The notes beneath the pieces are model-generated. The model saw only the letters and a list, made by a program, of their open reading frames with translations, was not told the origin of the DNA and made no database searches. Of a stretch of DNA of 64,000 nt, positions 18,521 to 29,997 are shown piece after piece. A program made the translations under genes and the position numbers. Within the stretch, counting starts at the first letter, position 1; the number at the start of each line of letters is the position of its first letter. This DNA comes from Cinclus cinclus (lineage: Eukaryota; Chordata; Aves; Passeriformes; Cinclidae): positions 5,496,333 to 5,560,332 of the forward strand of contig NC_085071.1 in NCBI RefSeq assembly GCF_963662255.1, read 5' to 3'.

Positions 18521-21159
18521 TCAGCCCCCTAACTGGGGACCTGTCAGACACTTCCCAGCTTGTCCTCATCCATCCCAAACCCCCCGCGCATCCCTGGCTG
18601 CTTCCCTGCCAAATCCAGGATCCAGCAGTTCCTGATGTGGACAGGACAGTGGGAAAGGACAGGAGCATCCCCCAAAGCCAAAGGTGATCCCTCCTGAGCT
18701 GTGACACCCTGTACCCAGAGACTGACACCTTTCTTTCCTCCCTAATAATTTATTTTTTACATTAATAAAGCCAAAGCCCCCAACTGGTCAATTAAAGATT
18801 CATTTGCTCACTGTCACCTCACACCGCAGCAGGTTTGGGGTGAGATTAAGAGGGGGGAAAAAACACATCAGGAAGGGAAAAAATAAATATCCCAGCGAGA
18901 GATATCCCGGGTTGGGGGACCCCTGAGCACCCCCCGGGTCCTGCTCTCCCCCAGCCCGGGAGCCGCAGGGTCTCTTTGGGACACCCAAATTTTAGAGATG
19001 CTGAACTGAGCCGGGCTGGCCACAAGGGCTCACCTGGCCAAAACCGGGGCAGGCCGCGTCCTACCGTAATTACAATTAATATACACCCATCTCATTAACA
19101 ATCACACACACGTCCTCATTTCCTCATTCAAACAAACGCGCGATGGGCACCCAGGAGATGGAGCAAGGACCCCGAGCATCCCCCCCAGCCTCTGCCATCA
19201 CCTGAGGCCACCACGCTGGTGGCCCTCGTGCAGGGGAGCGGGGACAGCGCCTGCAGCACCCCGGGCTCGCGGGGACCAGATGGCGACTCCGAGCTCCGGG
19301 ACCAGATGGATCCTCCCGCCCGTGATCCCCGCTCCTTTTCCGCTGCCGTTTCCCCCCCTCCCCCCCCCCCCATCCCCCCCGGTAGCCGCTATAAATATTT
19401 AACAGCTCCGCTCCCGCTGGAGGAAGGACGGCGGCTCCGGGCTGGGGGACACCGAGGTGACATCCCCGGAATGGGGGACACGAACCCCACCGCGGTTTGA
19501 GCTGAATATTCCCGGTGATCTGACCTGGAGGTGTTTGAGGATTGGAAGGTGGCAAATGGAGGCTCTGGAGAGTGTTGGGACATCTCCCAAAAGTTCTGGA
19601 GAGGAGGGGGGCAGTGCCAGGAATGTCACCCACCTTCCACGTGGGTGTCAGGCTCTGTGGTGGCCGTGGCCCCATCCCAGGCTGGGCCCCAAAATCCCTC
19701 CCAGAACTGCAAAGGAATCCAAAAACCCCAAACCCACCCCGCACCCCTGGGGATTCTGGTTGGGTCAGAACCCAGCCAGGTACCCTGTGAGTGGCAGCGC
19801 CACCTGCACGGCCACCAAAGGGATGTCCCGAGGGTCCTGTTCCCTGCTTTGGGAACTCCCAAAGCTGCGAGTCCCGAGGCGTGGCTGACACGGGGCACGC
19901 CAGGACCTGCAGCCGTGTCCCGTCCCCTCCCCGCGGGGACAACGTGCACCGGGACAGCTCCCGGCCCGGCCTGGCTTCCTCCCGCCGCCACCGCGGTGGC
20001 CTCGAGCCTTTCCTTCGCTCTTCCTCCTCTTTCCCACCGTGCCAGGAGCCGGGGCTGCCTTCCTGCCTCGGCCCCGCTTCCTGCGCGTTCAGCATTCCCG
20101 GCTTTTCCAGCACCATCCATCCTCCCCGGGGCTCCTTCCCGAGTTCCACACGGGGGGACCTGGCCTCCACGCGTGTCCCCAGCCGCTGTCCCAGCACCCT
20201 GGAGCCTCCGGTCCCCAAAGCTCCACGTGGGACCTGTCCCCGACGCTGCTGCCGGGGGGTCCCTGGGGTCCCCGTTCCACCCGCGGCTTCCTCCCAGTTC
20301 AGCGGGGAAAGATCGACCGGAGCAGATCTGCCCCGGGGCTCGCCCCAGGGAGCGGCAGTTCCCGATTCCAATCTCACTTTTGGGGATCTGCCGCTGACCT
20401 GGTTTATAACGCCCCGCTCAGGGCGGCGGGGACGGCGCGCAGGGCGCTGGGAACGAGCGGGAGCTTCCCAGGAGCATCCAAACCCCCGCTCTGCGCGTGG
20501 TTTTTGGGGAGCTGAGACTCTCGGGGCTCCTCCCGGCTCGAGGGTGCTGCCGAGGGCAGGACATTCCCACGCTGATCCCGAGGGTGTCCCCCCAAAACCG
20601 GTCGGGCGTGCGGGGCCGTGACTCAGCCCGGTGTCAGCGGGCGGGGAGTGGCAGGACGGGATCTGTGCGGGGCCCCCGCTTCCCAGGCAGCCCTGAGCGA
20701 ACAGCGAAGTGAAAAATTTCCTTTTCCTTCCTCCCGCCGAGCCGGGTGTCACCGCGATGGGGTGACCTTCCCCTGCACTCCGCTGCCTCAAGCATCCTCC
20801 GCCCGCCGCTCCCTCCCGGCTCCGGGTGAGGGCTGGGCCGGGCTCCTTATCTCCCTTCCAGGCTGATGCAAGATTTGCTCATCCTGCTGCTCCCCAAGGC
20901 CGCGCCGCTGATGGTGTCACCTTCCCCCGAGGGTCCAACCCTCCGTGGGTTTTCCGTGTGTTTCACCACCCCTTCCTGGCCATCCTTCCCTGCCCCGGGC
21001 AGAGCTCAGCGAGGTTTTTCCCCCCGGGGCCCGGAGGGTTCAGTGTCCCGGGGGTGTTGGGGACAGGCTGCCGGCCCTCTGCTCCAGCCAGGAATAAGTG
21101 GATTAGGAACCAATCTCGTTATCGCTGCTGGCAGCCTCACAAAGGGCCGTGGGACGGGG

Positions 21160-21232
21160 ACAGCGGTGGGGACAGCGGTGGGGACAGCGGTGGGGACAGC
21201 GGTGGGGACAGAGGTGGGGACAGCGGTGGGGA
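21160..21232. repeat. 12-bp minisatellite GGGGACAGCGGT
   Basis: Six near-perfect copies. The G runs could form a G-quadruplex. Confidence 0.85.
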
Positions 21233-23519
21233 CGTTCCCGCTGGGGTAGGACAGGGCTGGCCGTGCCTGGCACGGGGTGGAACGGGGCCACCAGGCGTTG
21301 ATAGCCAGGGCTCGGCTGCCTGCTGTTCCCAGGAATGCGGCATCCGGGCTCTAATGAGGCGGCACGGCTAATTAGTCAGTGTCCATTTATGTTAATTAGC
21401 CGGGAGTGGGGGGAGTGGGGACGCTGAGGGCTCTGCCACCTGGCTGGCGCTGGGGAGCGCAGGGCCGGGCTGGGGGGACGCGTGTGGAGCAGAAGGTGTC
21501 AGGGCAGGACAGCGGAGCTCCCTGGGGTGCTCCCAGCCCTTCCTCGCCTTCCCTGCCCCGTGAGTCAGGGCTGAGACCCCGGAGGAAGCCCCAGGGATTT
21601 CCAAAACTCCTCGGAAACCCCCGCGCTGTGATTCCCTCCCTCTTTCTGAGGTTGTTTTGGGTGACAGCAGCACGCGGTGGCCAGGCTGGGAATTTCGGAG
21701 GGAGAAGGATGGGAAACATGGACCCAGCCAAGGAATGAGCTCCTCTCCGGCAGGGATGGAGCAGCTCCGTTGTTTACTCATTCCAGCTTGCGCTGCTCTT
21801 GGTTCCTGGGGTTGTTTCTCCTACTCCACACAGGGCTGCGACCACAGAAACAAAGGCAAAACTTTAACCCTGCAAATCCCCCTCTCTTCCCACCGAAGGC
21901 AGCGGGGGTTTGTCCCCCTCCGAGGGGGCGCTGGGGTCGGACACCACCCGGGGGCCGCTCCTCCGGAGCGCCGAGCAGCTAAAAATAGCGGCGTGTCTTC
22001 ACGGAGGTGCTGCCGCCGCAATCAGCCATGCAAACGAGACCGAAATTAAATCAGCCGCATGCGACAGGAGCTGTTAACCCCTGGAGGGACACGGGGGCGC
22101 TCGGAGCGCGGGGTCCCCCGGTGGGGCTGTGCCCCCGCTGCCCCCGGTGTCCCCCCCCCCACCCCCCCCGGCTCGCTGCCATCTGCTCCGGGGGTATTAA
22201 AGGAGCTGCAGAGAAACCAGGTCAGGGCTGCGATGGCAGCGAGGACCCTGCCACCCACCCGTGGCAGCAGCGGGACGCTCCCGTGGCCCCGAGCGGAGCG
22301 GGGGTGACTCTTTGGGGGGTGTCCTTGGGCCCCAAAGGCAGAGCGGGGCCAGCTCCCTGCCGATATTCCAGCTGGGTTTCGCTCCTCCACGGCGTTCCCA
22401 CACCTTGGTGCCAGAGTCCCCGTGCCAGCCCGGCCATGCCCCGCGATTCAAACATCGCCAGCGCCCCAAATCCGGGCGGCCAGAGCAGCGCATCCCCTCC
22501 CTCCCTCCCTCCCTCCCCGTGCCCAGCCGAGCCCCCTCCCGTGCGCCAGCCCCGCTGCATGTGCGAGTCCCCGCGGCAGCTGCCTGCATTTCATGCATTT
22601 TTAAGGAGAAGAAGGTTAGTGGGTCACTCCAGAGCCGCAGGCTTTTCTCCAGCTGAGCTGCTTTGCTGCCAAACGCAGCCGGGCTGGCGGGCGGGGGCAG
22701 GGCCGGCCGGCGGGGCGGGCAGGTGGGCAGCACCGGGCTGGCACGGCCACCCCCAGCTGCTGAGCGTCCCCCGTGTCCCCACCGCTGTCCCCAGCGCGGC
22801 TGGAAGGAGAGGGATGAGCCCAGCACAGGGAGCGGGTTGGGGAGGGGGAGGGGGGGGTCTCTGCAGCCCCCCGTGGTGTTGGTGTTTTTTTTTTGGGGGG
22901 GGGGGGGCTCTGCAGCAGCACCCCCGAGGTTCAGAGCGCTGGGGAGGAGGGGAGGGAGAGGAAAAAACGGCCGCGGTTCAAAGTTAAAGCGGAGCCAAAG
23001 CGTGGCCGCACCAAAGCAAACAGCGGCGGCTTTTATGGCCCCCGCCCGGGGCTCCCCCCGCTCCCTGCCCGCTTCTCCCGGGGCGCTGCACCCTCGGAAC
23101 CGGCACCGGCAGCCCGGGGAGAGGGAGCGCATCCCCGGGCCCTGGGGTGAACCCTGGGGGGACACAGGACAGGGGTCAAGGCGGGTTTGGGGTGGTGCCA
23201 GATGTGGGGTGAGGGCAGGGCCTGAGGGAAGGTAAATGTGGGGTGGAGGCAGACCTGGGGAAAGGCAGATGGGGAACGAACCCAGAGCTGGGAGGGGACA
23301 GATGTGGGGTGACCTCAGATGTGGGGAGAACGCAAAACCAAAAAAAAAAAAAAAAAAAAAAAATCAGATGGGGGACGAACCCAGAGCTGGGGAAATCCAG
23401 ATGTGGGGTGAATCCAGCCCTGGGAAAAGCCAGGTCTCAGATGTGTGCAAATCCAGATGTGGGGTGAGCCCAGGTGCGATGGCAGCGCTACAGCTCCGGC
23501 TCCCCCGGTCCCTCCCGGT

Positions 23520-23690
23520 CCCTCCCCGCATCCCCCGCATCCCCCACATCCCCCACATCCCCCCACATCCCCCTCATCCCCCTCATCCCCCGCATCCCCC
23601 TCATCCCCCGCATCCCCCCACATCCCCCTCATCCCCCTCATCCCCCTCATCCCCCGCATCCCCCTCATCCCCCGCATCCCCCGCGCTGCC
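23520..23690. repeat. 9-bp repeat (CATCCCCCN)n
   Basis: About 19 copies of CATCCCC(C/T)C with A/G/T changes. The G-rich complement has regular GGGG runs. Confidence 0.88.
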
Positions 23691-24967
23691 GTTGCCATGG
23701 CTACGGCCATGCAAGTCTGCCCGAGTTGCATCCGCCGCTGCATCCCAGCGAGCCGTGGGGGCGGGGAGGGTCCCGCTGTCCCCAGACCCGGCCACACCGC
23801 CGACGGTCCCCCCCCCCCCCCTCCTCCCGACCCCAAAACCCCATGGAGACCCCTCCCAGAGCGGGTGGGCTCCTTCCAGCGGGGTCCCCCCCGCGCTCGC
23901 CCAACCCTGGAATGGTGCGGGAATGAGGGGGGTGGGGGCAGCCCCTCACTCTGGAGGGTCCCGAACCCCTCCGTGCCCCCTGCAGGGGGGTGGGAGCTCA
24001 CCGGGCACGGCTGGAATGCCTGGCAGGGCAAAACGCTCCCCAAAAAAAACTCGGTCGCTGTCTGGAGCCACCCCCGAGGACCCGGGCCCCGGCAGCCGCG
24101 ACCCTGGGGACAGTTTCGGGTTTGCTCAGAGCCCGGGGGGGGGAATTCTGCTGCTGGCGATGAAGCAATCCCGGCCAGGGCCGGCCCGGGAGAAAGGGAA
24201 GGAGGGGATTTCTGATGGAAACTTGCAGACAGCCCTGGCACGGCCGGGATTCCCCCGCCGAGCTCTGCTTCCCTCGCAGGGACTGAGCCCGTGGGATTTA
24301 GGGGAGAGATTTTTTCCCCGGATTTCCCGGGGGTTCAGGAACCCTCAGCTACCCCAGGAACCCTGCCAGGACCTGGGAGAGAGAGAAACGACAACGGGAG
24401 CGTCGGTGGTGTTGCCACTTGCAGGTTCCTAATGAGGTTTGATAATTAATATTCCATTAGGATAAGCGGGGCGGGAAGTTCGTGGCTCTCGGGGATGATT
24501 TTCCACGCTCTTTGGGTACCGCAAACAACACCCCCATCGTCTCAATGCTCTTTAAGCTGCCTTCCAACCCAAACCGAGATGATTTTACAACCTCCCAGGC
24601 GCTCAGCATCCCTCCGGTGCCGCCCATCCCGACATGCAGGACTGGTTTGGGTGTCCCTTGCTGTCTGTCCGTCCATGCCGGCCCCTTCCCCCCTTCACCC
24701 CGGGCACACACTGGCCTCTTCTCCTCGCCTGGGCCCGTCAGATGTTGCTGAAAGGGAACAATGCCACGTATTGTCTGTCCCCGCTCGGCGGTATCAGCCC
24801 CGGCAGCGCAACAAAAAGCCACATTGACTTGCGGGGAGAAAGGGGCCCTCACATCCCGCTGCTCCCGGGGGAGGCACCGCGGGCTCCGGAGCGTCCCGGC
24901 CCCGCTTCCCTGCCCCGTGTCCCGGCCACCGGCGCTGGGGACACGGGCAGAGGGGTCACTGCTCTCG

Positions 24968-25142
24968 GGGGGTGGGATGGGATGGGATGGATGGGATGGG
25001 ATGAGATGGGATGGGATGGGATGGGATGGGATGGGATGGGATGGGATGGGATGGGATGGGATGGGATGGGATGAGATGGGATGAGATGGGATGAGATGGG
25101 ATGAGATGGGATGAGATGGGATTTTGGGATGGGATTTTGGGA
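24968..25142. repeat. GGGAT pentanucleotide satellite
   Basis: (GGGAT)n with GAGAT and GGGATTTT variants. The same repeat family recurs at 28283-28355 and 50725-50825. Confidence 0.92.
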
Positions 25143-25214
25143 TGGGGTTGGAGGTTGTGTCCTGCTGCCGAGGGATGTGTGGGATCGACATCCTCCCCCC
25201 CGCCCCCCCCCGGG

Positions 25215-25450
25215 AATGTCCCTGTGGGCCCTGCTCAGGTGAGGCCGCACCTGGGACAGAGGGAGGATGTGGGAATTGCTGGGGCCAGTCCAGAAGAGGT
25301 CTCCAAGGGCTGGGAGAATTGGGGGTGCCCTCCTGGGGAAGGGGAAGCTCCAGAGACCCTTCCAGAGAGCTGGAGAGGTTTGGGAAAAGGCCTGGAGTGA
25401 TGGGAATGGTTCCCCACTGCCAGAGGGCAGGGTTGGGTGGGATATTGGCA
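25215..25450 (+). mobile_element. CR1-like LINE fragment
   Basis: It contains 'ctcaggtgaggccgcacctgg', 'ggccagtccagaagagg' and 'cactgccagagggcagggtt' followed by 'gggtgggatattgg', which are sense-strand CR1 landmarks. Truncated, with no ORF. Confidence 0.6.
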
Positions 25451-28400
25451 TCCCAAATCACACACAGCCCTCCTGCCCCAACGCCCCGGCCGTGGCGTGC
25501 GGGAGCCAGGAAACGGCACGGGAAAAGCTCCACTTGGACCGAGCCTGGCTTTTGTTTCCATTGTAAACTTCCCTCTCGGCGAGGAAGGATGATCTGGAAC
25601 CTGTCCCCACTCGGCCCCGGGCCGGGGGACCCTGCCCAGCTCAGGGGAGCAGAGCCCGCTGTGTCCCCTCCCGTCCCTGCTCCCGGCTGGATGCTGCATT
25701 CCCGGTTTTCTCCGGGCAGCCTCTGGCAGCCGTCCCGCTCTCAAAAACCTCCCGAGCCGGCAGCTCAGGGTCAGGGAGGCCTTTATCAGCCCCGGGACGC
25801 AGCCCGAGGCCGGGATACGGGAGATAAGGAGTGTGGGATGAGTGGGATGCCCGGGACAGGACGTTGTGGGGGTTCCTGTTGTGCCAGGAGGGATTTACAG
25901 GTTAGGAAATGCCACGCGGGGGTGCGGATCCCCAAAATACCAAAACCGTGTCCATGGGGGGACCCTCACATGTCACCAGTGTCCCCACGGTCACCCTGGG
26001 GCTGCACAGCCCAGCCTGAGGATGAAGCTGGAGGGGTTTGAGTTTAGGGCCGGGCTCTGTTTGCAAATATCCCAACTCCTGACCCTAAGGAAGGGCAGAT
26101 GGGCTCCAAGATAAGGCACAGAGGAGATTCCTCTCTCTTTTCCTGCTCTGTGACTCTCAACACCTCAGCAGGAGCAGGGAAGGGGATGATGGGCTGGGAA
26201 AGGCCCAGGGCTGGGAGAGCAGGGCTGATCCCACGGGATGATCCCACAGGAGGGGAAAAGGGAGCCCAGAAATAGCGAGTGCAGTTGCAGAAGGCGCCGG
26301 TTGCCATGGGATCTTCACAACCAAAAATGACGGGGCTCTGGCAACTACAAGAAGGGGCCCTTTCATGTGTTTCTGTGGGAAGTCAGCTCCTTGCCACAGC
26401 CTCCCGGGCTGGAGCCCTGCCCAGGGCACGAAGGATTTGGGGACGCTGGTGCCGGGGCCTGTGAAATTCCCTGGAGAACCTTGCTTGGTCCAGGAGGCTT
26501 TTCCCAGGTGCACCTCAGAGGTCACTCGGGACTGATCCAGTACCACGAGCTGTGCCTGGTGAAGGTGAGATTCCCTGTTCCTCCCGCAGGGCCTTGTTCC
26601 CATCAGGAATCCCCCAGCATGGAGGATTTTCCTGCTGCAGCTGAGGAAGCTCGGCCCCCTCACCCTGAATCCCCATGGGATGCACACGGTGAGTGTCCAT
26701 GTCCTGGGAAGGCCAGACCCCACAGGGGCAGCCTCCAGACCCTAAAACACCTCTGGGCTGTCCCCAAGGGCTGTCCCCATCACTGCCGTGGTGGCAGAAG
26801 CCTTCACCATCCATCAACCCCACACTCTCCCTGCTGGAATTCTCTCCCCAGAGAGATCTAATTAGTTAATTCCCTTGCTATTTATAAATCAATGTGGAAA
26901 TCCCTCTGTTTTCATTCCCAGTTGCTCACCCTGGCTGGGGCCCCTTTAACTCGGGATGAAATCCCCGAGAGGATGATCCGGGTCCATGAATAAATAATTG
27001 CCTTAATTCCTCGGGAAGGAGTGGGGGAATGCAGGGAGGAACGAGGACTTGGGGACTTGGGGACGGTCCCTCCTGCCCCTCTCCAGCCCGGTGATGCTGG
27101 GACTGAGCTCCCTGCTCTGCCCTGCATCCTCCCAGCGCTTAACACCCAATAAATTAATAATCAGCTGCAGTTTAAGTAGGTCTGGAAAGTGGAAAACAAC
27201 ATCCGCAAGGATCTGGCGTCCCCCCGGCCCGGCGGGCAGGAGCAGCAGAGATTTGTCTGCCTGTCCATCTGCTGGAGGAGCAGACAGACCATAATCTGTC
27301 CGTCTGTGGGGATCCTGCAAATTCCTGCCCCTTCCAAAGCTCTGGTGGAACTGGAGCATCTCCTGCCCCGCTCCAGCTCCCTGCCTGGGATGGAGGATGG
27401 GATCCACCACGGGGCTGGAAGCCACTGGTTTCCACTGGGAGGGTTGGGATGGTGTTCGGGTAATGTTGGCATTCAGCAGTTTTTGGTTTCTGATGGTTTC
27501 TGTCCTCCACCCCGGTGTCACCGCATGTCCCCAGCCACTCAGGGAGGAGGAAAAGCTGGGAGCTGGAAATGCCGGGTGTGGGTGTGCCTGGGGACCCCAC
27601 GGAGCTCCAGGGCTCCAGAGGCAGAGGATCCATCCCGGGAAGGAGCAGGGGAGGACGGAGATGTGCCGTGGAAGAGGAGAATCCGCGGGGAACGGGGCTA
27701 TTTATAACCACAGCCCTTGCTGCAGGAGAGGCTCCGCAAGAAAAGCCGGGATCGGGAGGGACGGGGATTCCTGGGAGGTGAAAGCTGCTGGAAAAACGCC
27801 GGCCAGGAGTGGTGGGGGGATGTCACTGTCACCCCCCAGCTCTGCTTCTTGTCCTGCCCAGCTGCAGTTTACACATCACACCCCTGTGCTGCTGCTCCGG
27901 GACAGGGGAGAGGCGTGGGGTGAAATTCTTTTTCCTCTGGCAAAACATGGAAAAGGTTCCACGTCTCCATGGGGTCGCTGATGACCCTAACCCCGACCCC
28001 AACCCCATAAATCCCCTTAAATCCAAGGAAATGCTTCCCCACGAGTCCCAACAAGTCCCCAACCCAGCAGGCAGAGCCAGGCTGGGAGCACCCCCAGAGC
28101 CCCCCAGTAGTGGGAATGGTCCAGTGGGGATGAGCTGCTGGTGCCATTCCCCTTTGGGGTTCCCTGTGGCTTTGGGATGGGAGATGGGAATATTTTGGGG
28201 CTGTTTTGTGGCAGGGCTGGATTTGGACGGGCGCTGTGAGAGCCGGTGCTGGTTGAGGTGGTTTTGGCACAGCCAGAAGGTGCTGGGATGGGATTTGGGG
28301 ATGGGATTTGGGGATGGGATTTGGGGATGGGATTTGGGGATGGGATTTTGGGATGGGACAGCAGAACTCTTTACATTCCCGAAGAGAAGAGCCAGGATGA

Positions 28401-29321
28401 AATGACCCCCAGCAGAAAGGCTGAAAATCACTCCAGGAAGGTGGGAAGTATGAATTTGATGTGGATATTTCCCAGCACTGAACAGGATGCTGGGAAGGGC
28501 TCCCCAGCCATGGATCCGCCAGGATCCCGCTCCCACCCTCAGCTGGAAACACCAGCCTGGAGCTGGGATTGGGAACAAACATCGTGTATCCTCTATTCCC
28601 ACACTCCCTTGGTCTTCCCAAAGCCAACAACCTCCCTGGAACTCCTGTTTTCCAGCAGGGAACACCGTGCCCAGCTCCTGTGGCTGCTCGGGATGCTCCG
28701 GCCCTCGCGGCCACCCCGGCAGCCATCCAAGGGCTTTTTATCAACTGGCACCCAAAAGTCAATAAGGAAGATGCCGCCTGTTTTAATTAACAGCAATTTC
28801 GCTCTAACGGGGGGGGGGGGGGTGAGCTGATGTGCCAGGGGGGAGGGAGGGAGGCCGGAGACAAAACATGACCTTGTTGGTGCAGCACACACAGCGGGAC
28901 ATTGTTTTCCCCTTGGAGTCTGGCCTTGGATGCTGCTGGGCTCTGTGGCACAGCTGGGTGCTGGGGACAGGGGGTGCTGCCACCCGTGCTGGCTCTGGAG
29001 CAGCTCTGGTGGGAGCAGGATGCCTGGAAAAATTCCAGAGCTTAGGATATAAGCACTTGGGAGATGTCCTGAAGGAATGTCGGTGGCTTGAGCTGGCGCA
29101 AAAGGGTCTGGATTTTGGGAGCTCCCAGTGAAATCCAGCTGTGTTCAATCCAGCTGCAGGGAGTGAATCCCCAGGGGCACTGCTGGATGCCTGGCAGGGA
29201 TGCTGCAGGCCCCCGGCCAGCACGAGCAGTCCATCAGTTTAGTCCCATTTTCCCTTCTCTTCAGTTCTCCTATTCCGGGAAATCAGAAAGGAGGAGGAAG
29301 AGCCAAAGGGGAACAACCCCC

Positions 29322-29359
<38 letters not shown>

Positions 29360-29500
29360 CAGGGTGCTCAGTGAGGAGGGGTGTGACACACGGCACAGCC
29401 TGTCCCCGCTGCAGGACACCCCGGGGATGAGAGGGACCCTGGAATGAGCAAAACCCCGGGATGAGACACCCTGGGGGGACAGGATCATGGGGGGACAGGA
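25450..29500. other. Intergenic tract upstream of MARCKSL1
   Basis: No supported gene. It contains AT-rich patches (26855-26905, 26985-27000, 27130-27200, 28770-28805), a GGGATTTGGGGAT repeat at 28283-28355 and a GT microsatellite. It is probably the distal regulatory region of MARCKSL1; that is inference from position alone. Confidence 0.35.
29322..29358. repeat. GT dinucleotide microsatellite
   Basis: About 18 uninterrupted GT units on the plus strand, capable of Z-DNA. Confidence 0.9.
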
Positions 29501-29749
29501 CTGAAGCCACCTGCACCGGGACAGTCCTGGGGACAACGGGAAAGGGCCAAGTGGCACCATGGGACCCTGCCGGGGGTGACAGGGATGGGGTGAGCAGCAC
29601 CCCAAGGCTGACGGGGCTGGGGGCACAGGCGCTGCGGGGGTGTTGGCGATGGGAACAGAGGCACCCAGAGGTTCTGGGGCTGGGGGAAGCAGCAGCACCC
29701 TAAAGGCGCCAGGAATGGGGGAGCAGCACCCGGGGGGTGATGAGACCCC

Positions 29750-29997
29750 ACCCAGGAAAGGAGGTGCCCCCACCACCCCTCCACTTTCGGGGGCGCACAA
29801 GCGGGGGTAGGGAGCCCCCGGAACCCCCCGGTACCCGGCGGGGCGGTGGCTCCAGCGCTCTCCCCCCGCCCTCGGGGCGGGCTCGGCACCGTCCCCGCCC
29901 CCGCCCCTCGCTTTATCAGCGGCCGCCGGGGGGCTCGCCCCACTCCCGCCCAGCGCAGCCGCCGCGGCGGGGCCGGCACCTCCCCGAGTGCCGCACC
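29750..29997 (+). promoter_or_regulatory. MARCKSL1: CpG-island promoter and 5' UTR of MARCKSL1
   Basis: Very GC- and CpG-rich DNA with GGGCGG/CCGCCC Sp1-type boxes leads into the start codon in the context CCGCACCATGG. No canonical TATA box is seen; GCTTTATCAG near 29910 is the only AT-rich element. CpG richness continues through the short intron. Confidence 0.65.

Larger units (their letters stand above)
15140..18790. other. CpG-rich intergenic tract, no supported gene
   Basis: From about 15580 to 17300 the DNA is CpG-dense, as at a promoter, and includes an 18-bp minisatellite. Long open frames run on both strands, but they lack family motifs and arise because GC-rich DNA has few stops. 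AATAAA at about 18764 in an AT-rich patch could end an unannotated non-coding transcript. I cannot support a coding gene. Confidence 0.5.
18790..24960. other. Intergenic tract with AT-rich islands in GC-rich DNA
   Basis: No exon chain is recognisable. Several short AT-rich patches with homeodomain-type TAATTA/ATTAAT cores stand out from the GC-rich background: 19060-19135, 21340-21405, 22015-22078, 24430-24465 and 24540-24600. Such patches are typical of distal enhancers, here nearest to MARCKSL1 and TMEM39B. This is a composition argument only; conservation was not tested. Confidence 0.35.

Noticed and set aside
19124..20791. Minus-strand open frame of 555 codons
   Set aside because: Stop-poor CpG-rich DNA; low complexity, no motif, and a long frame also exists on the plus strand across 19531-20397.
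26490..26570. Exon-like stretch with AG before and GT after
   Set aside because: An isolated open segment without homologous protein, start, or neighbouring exons.
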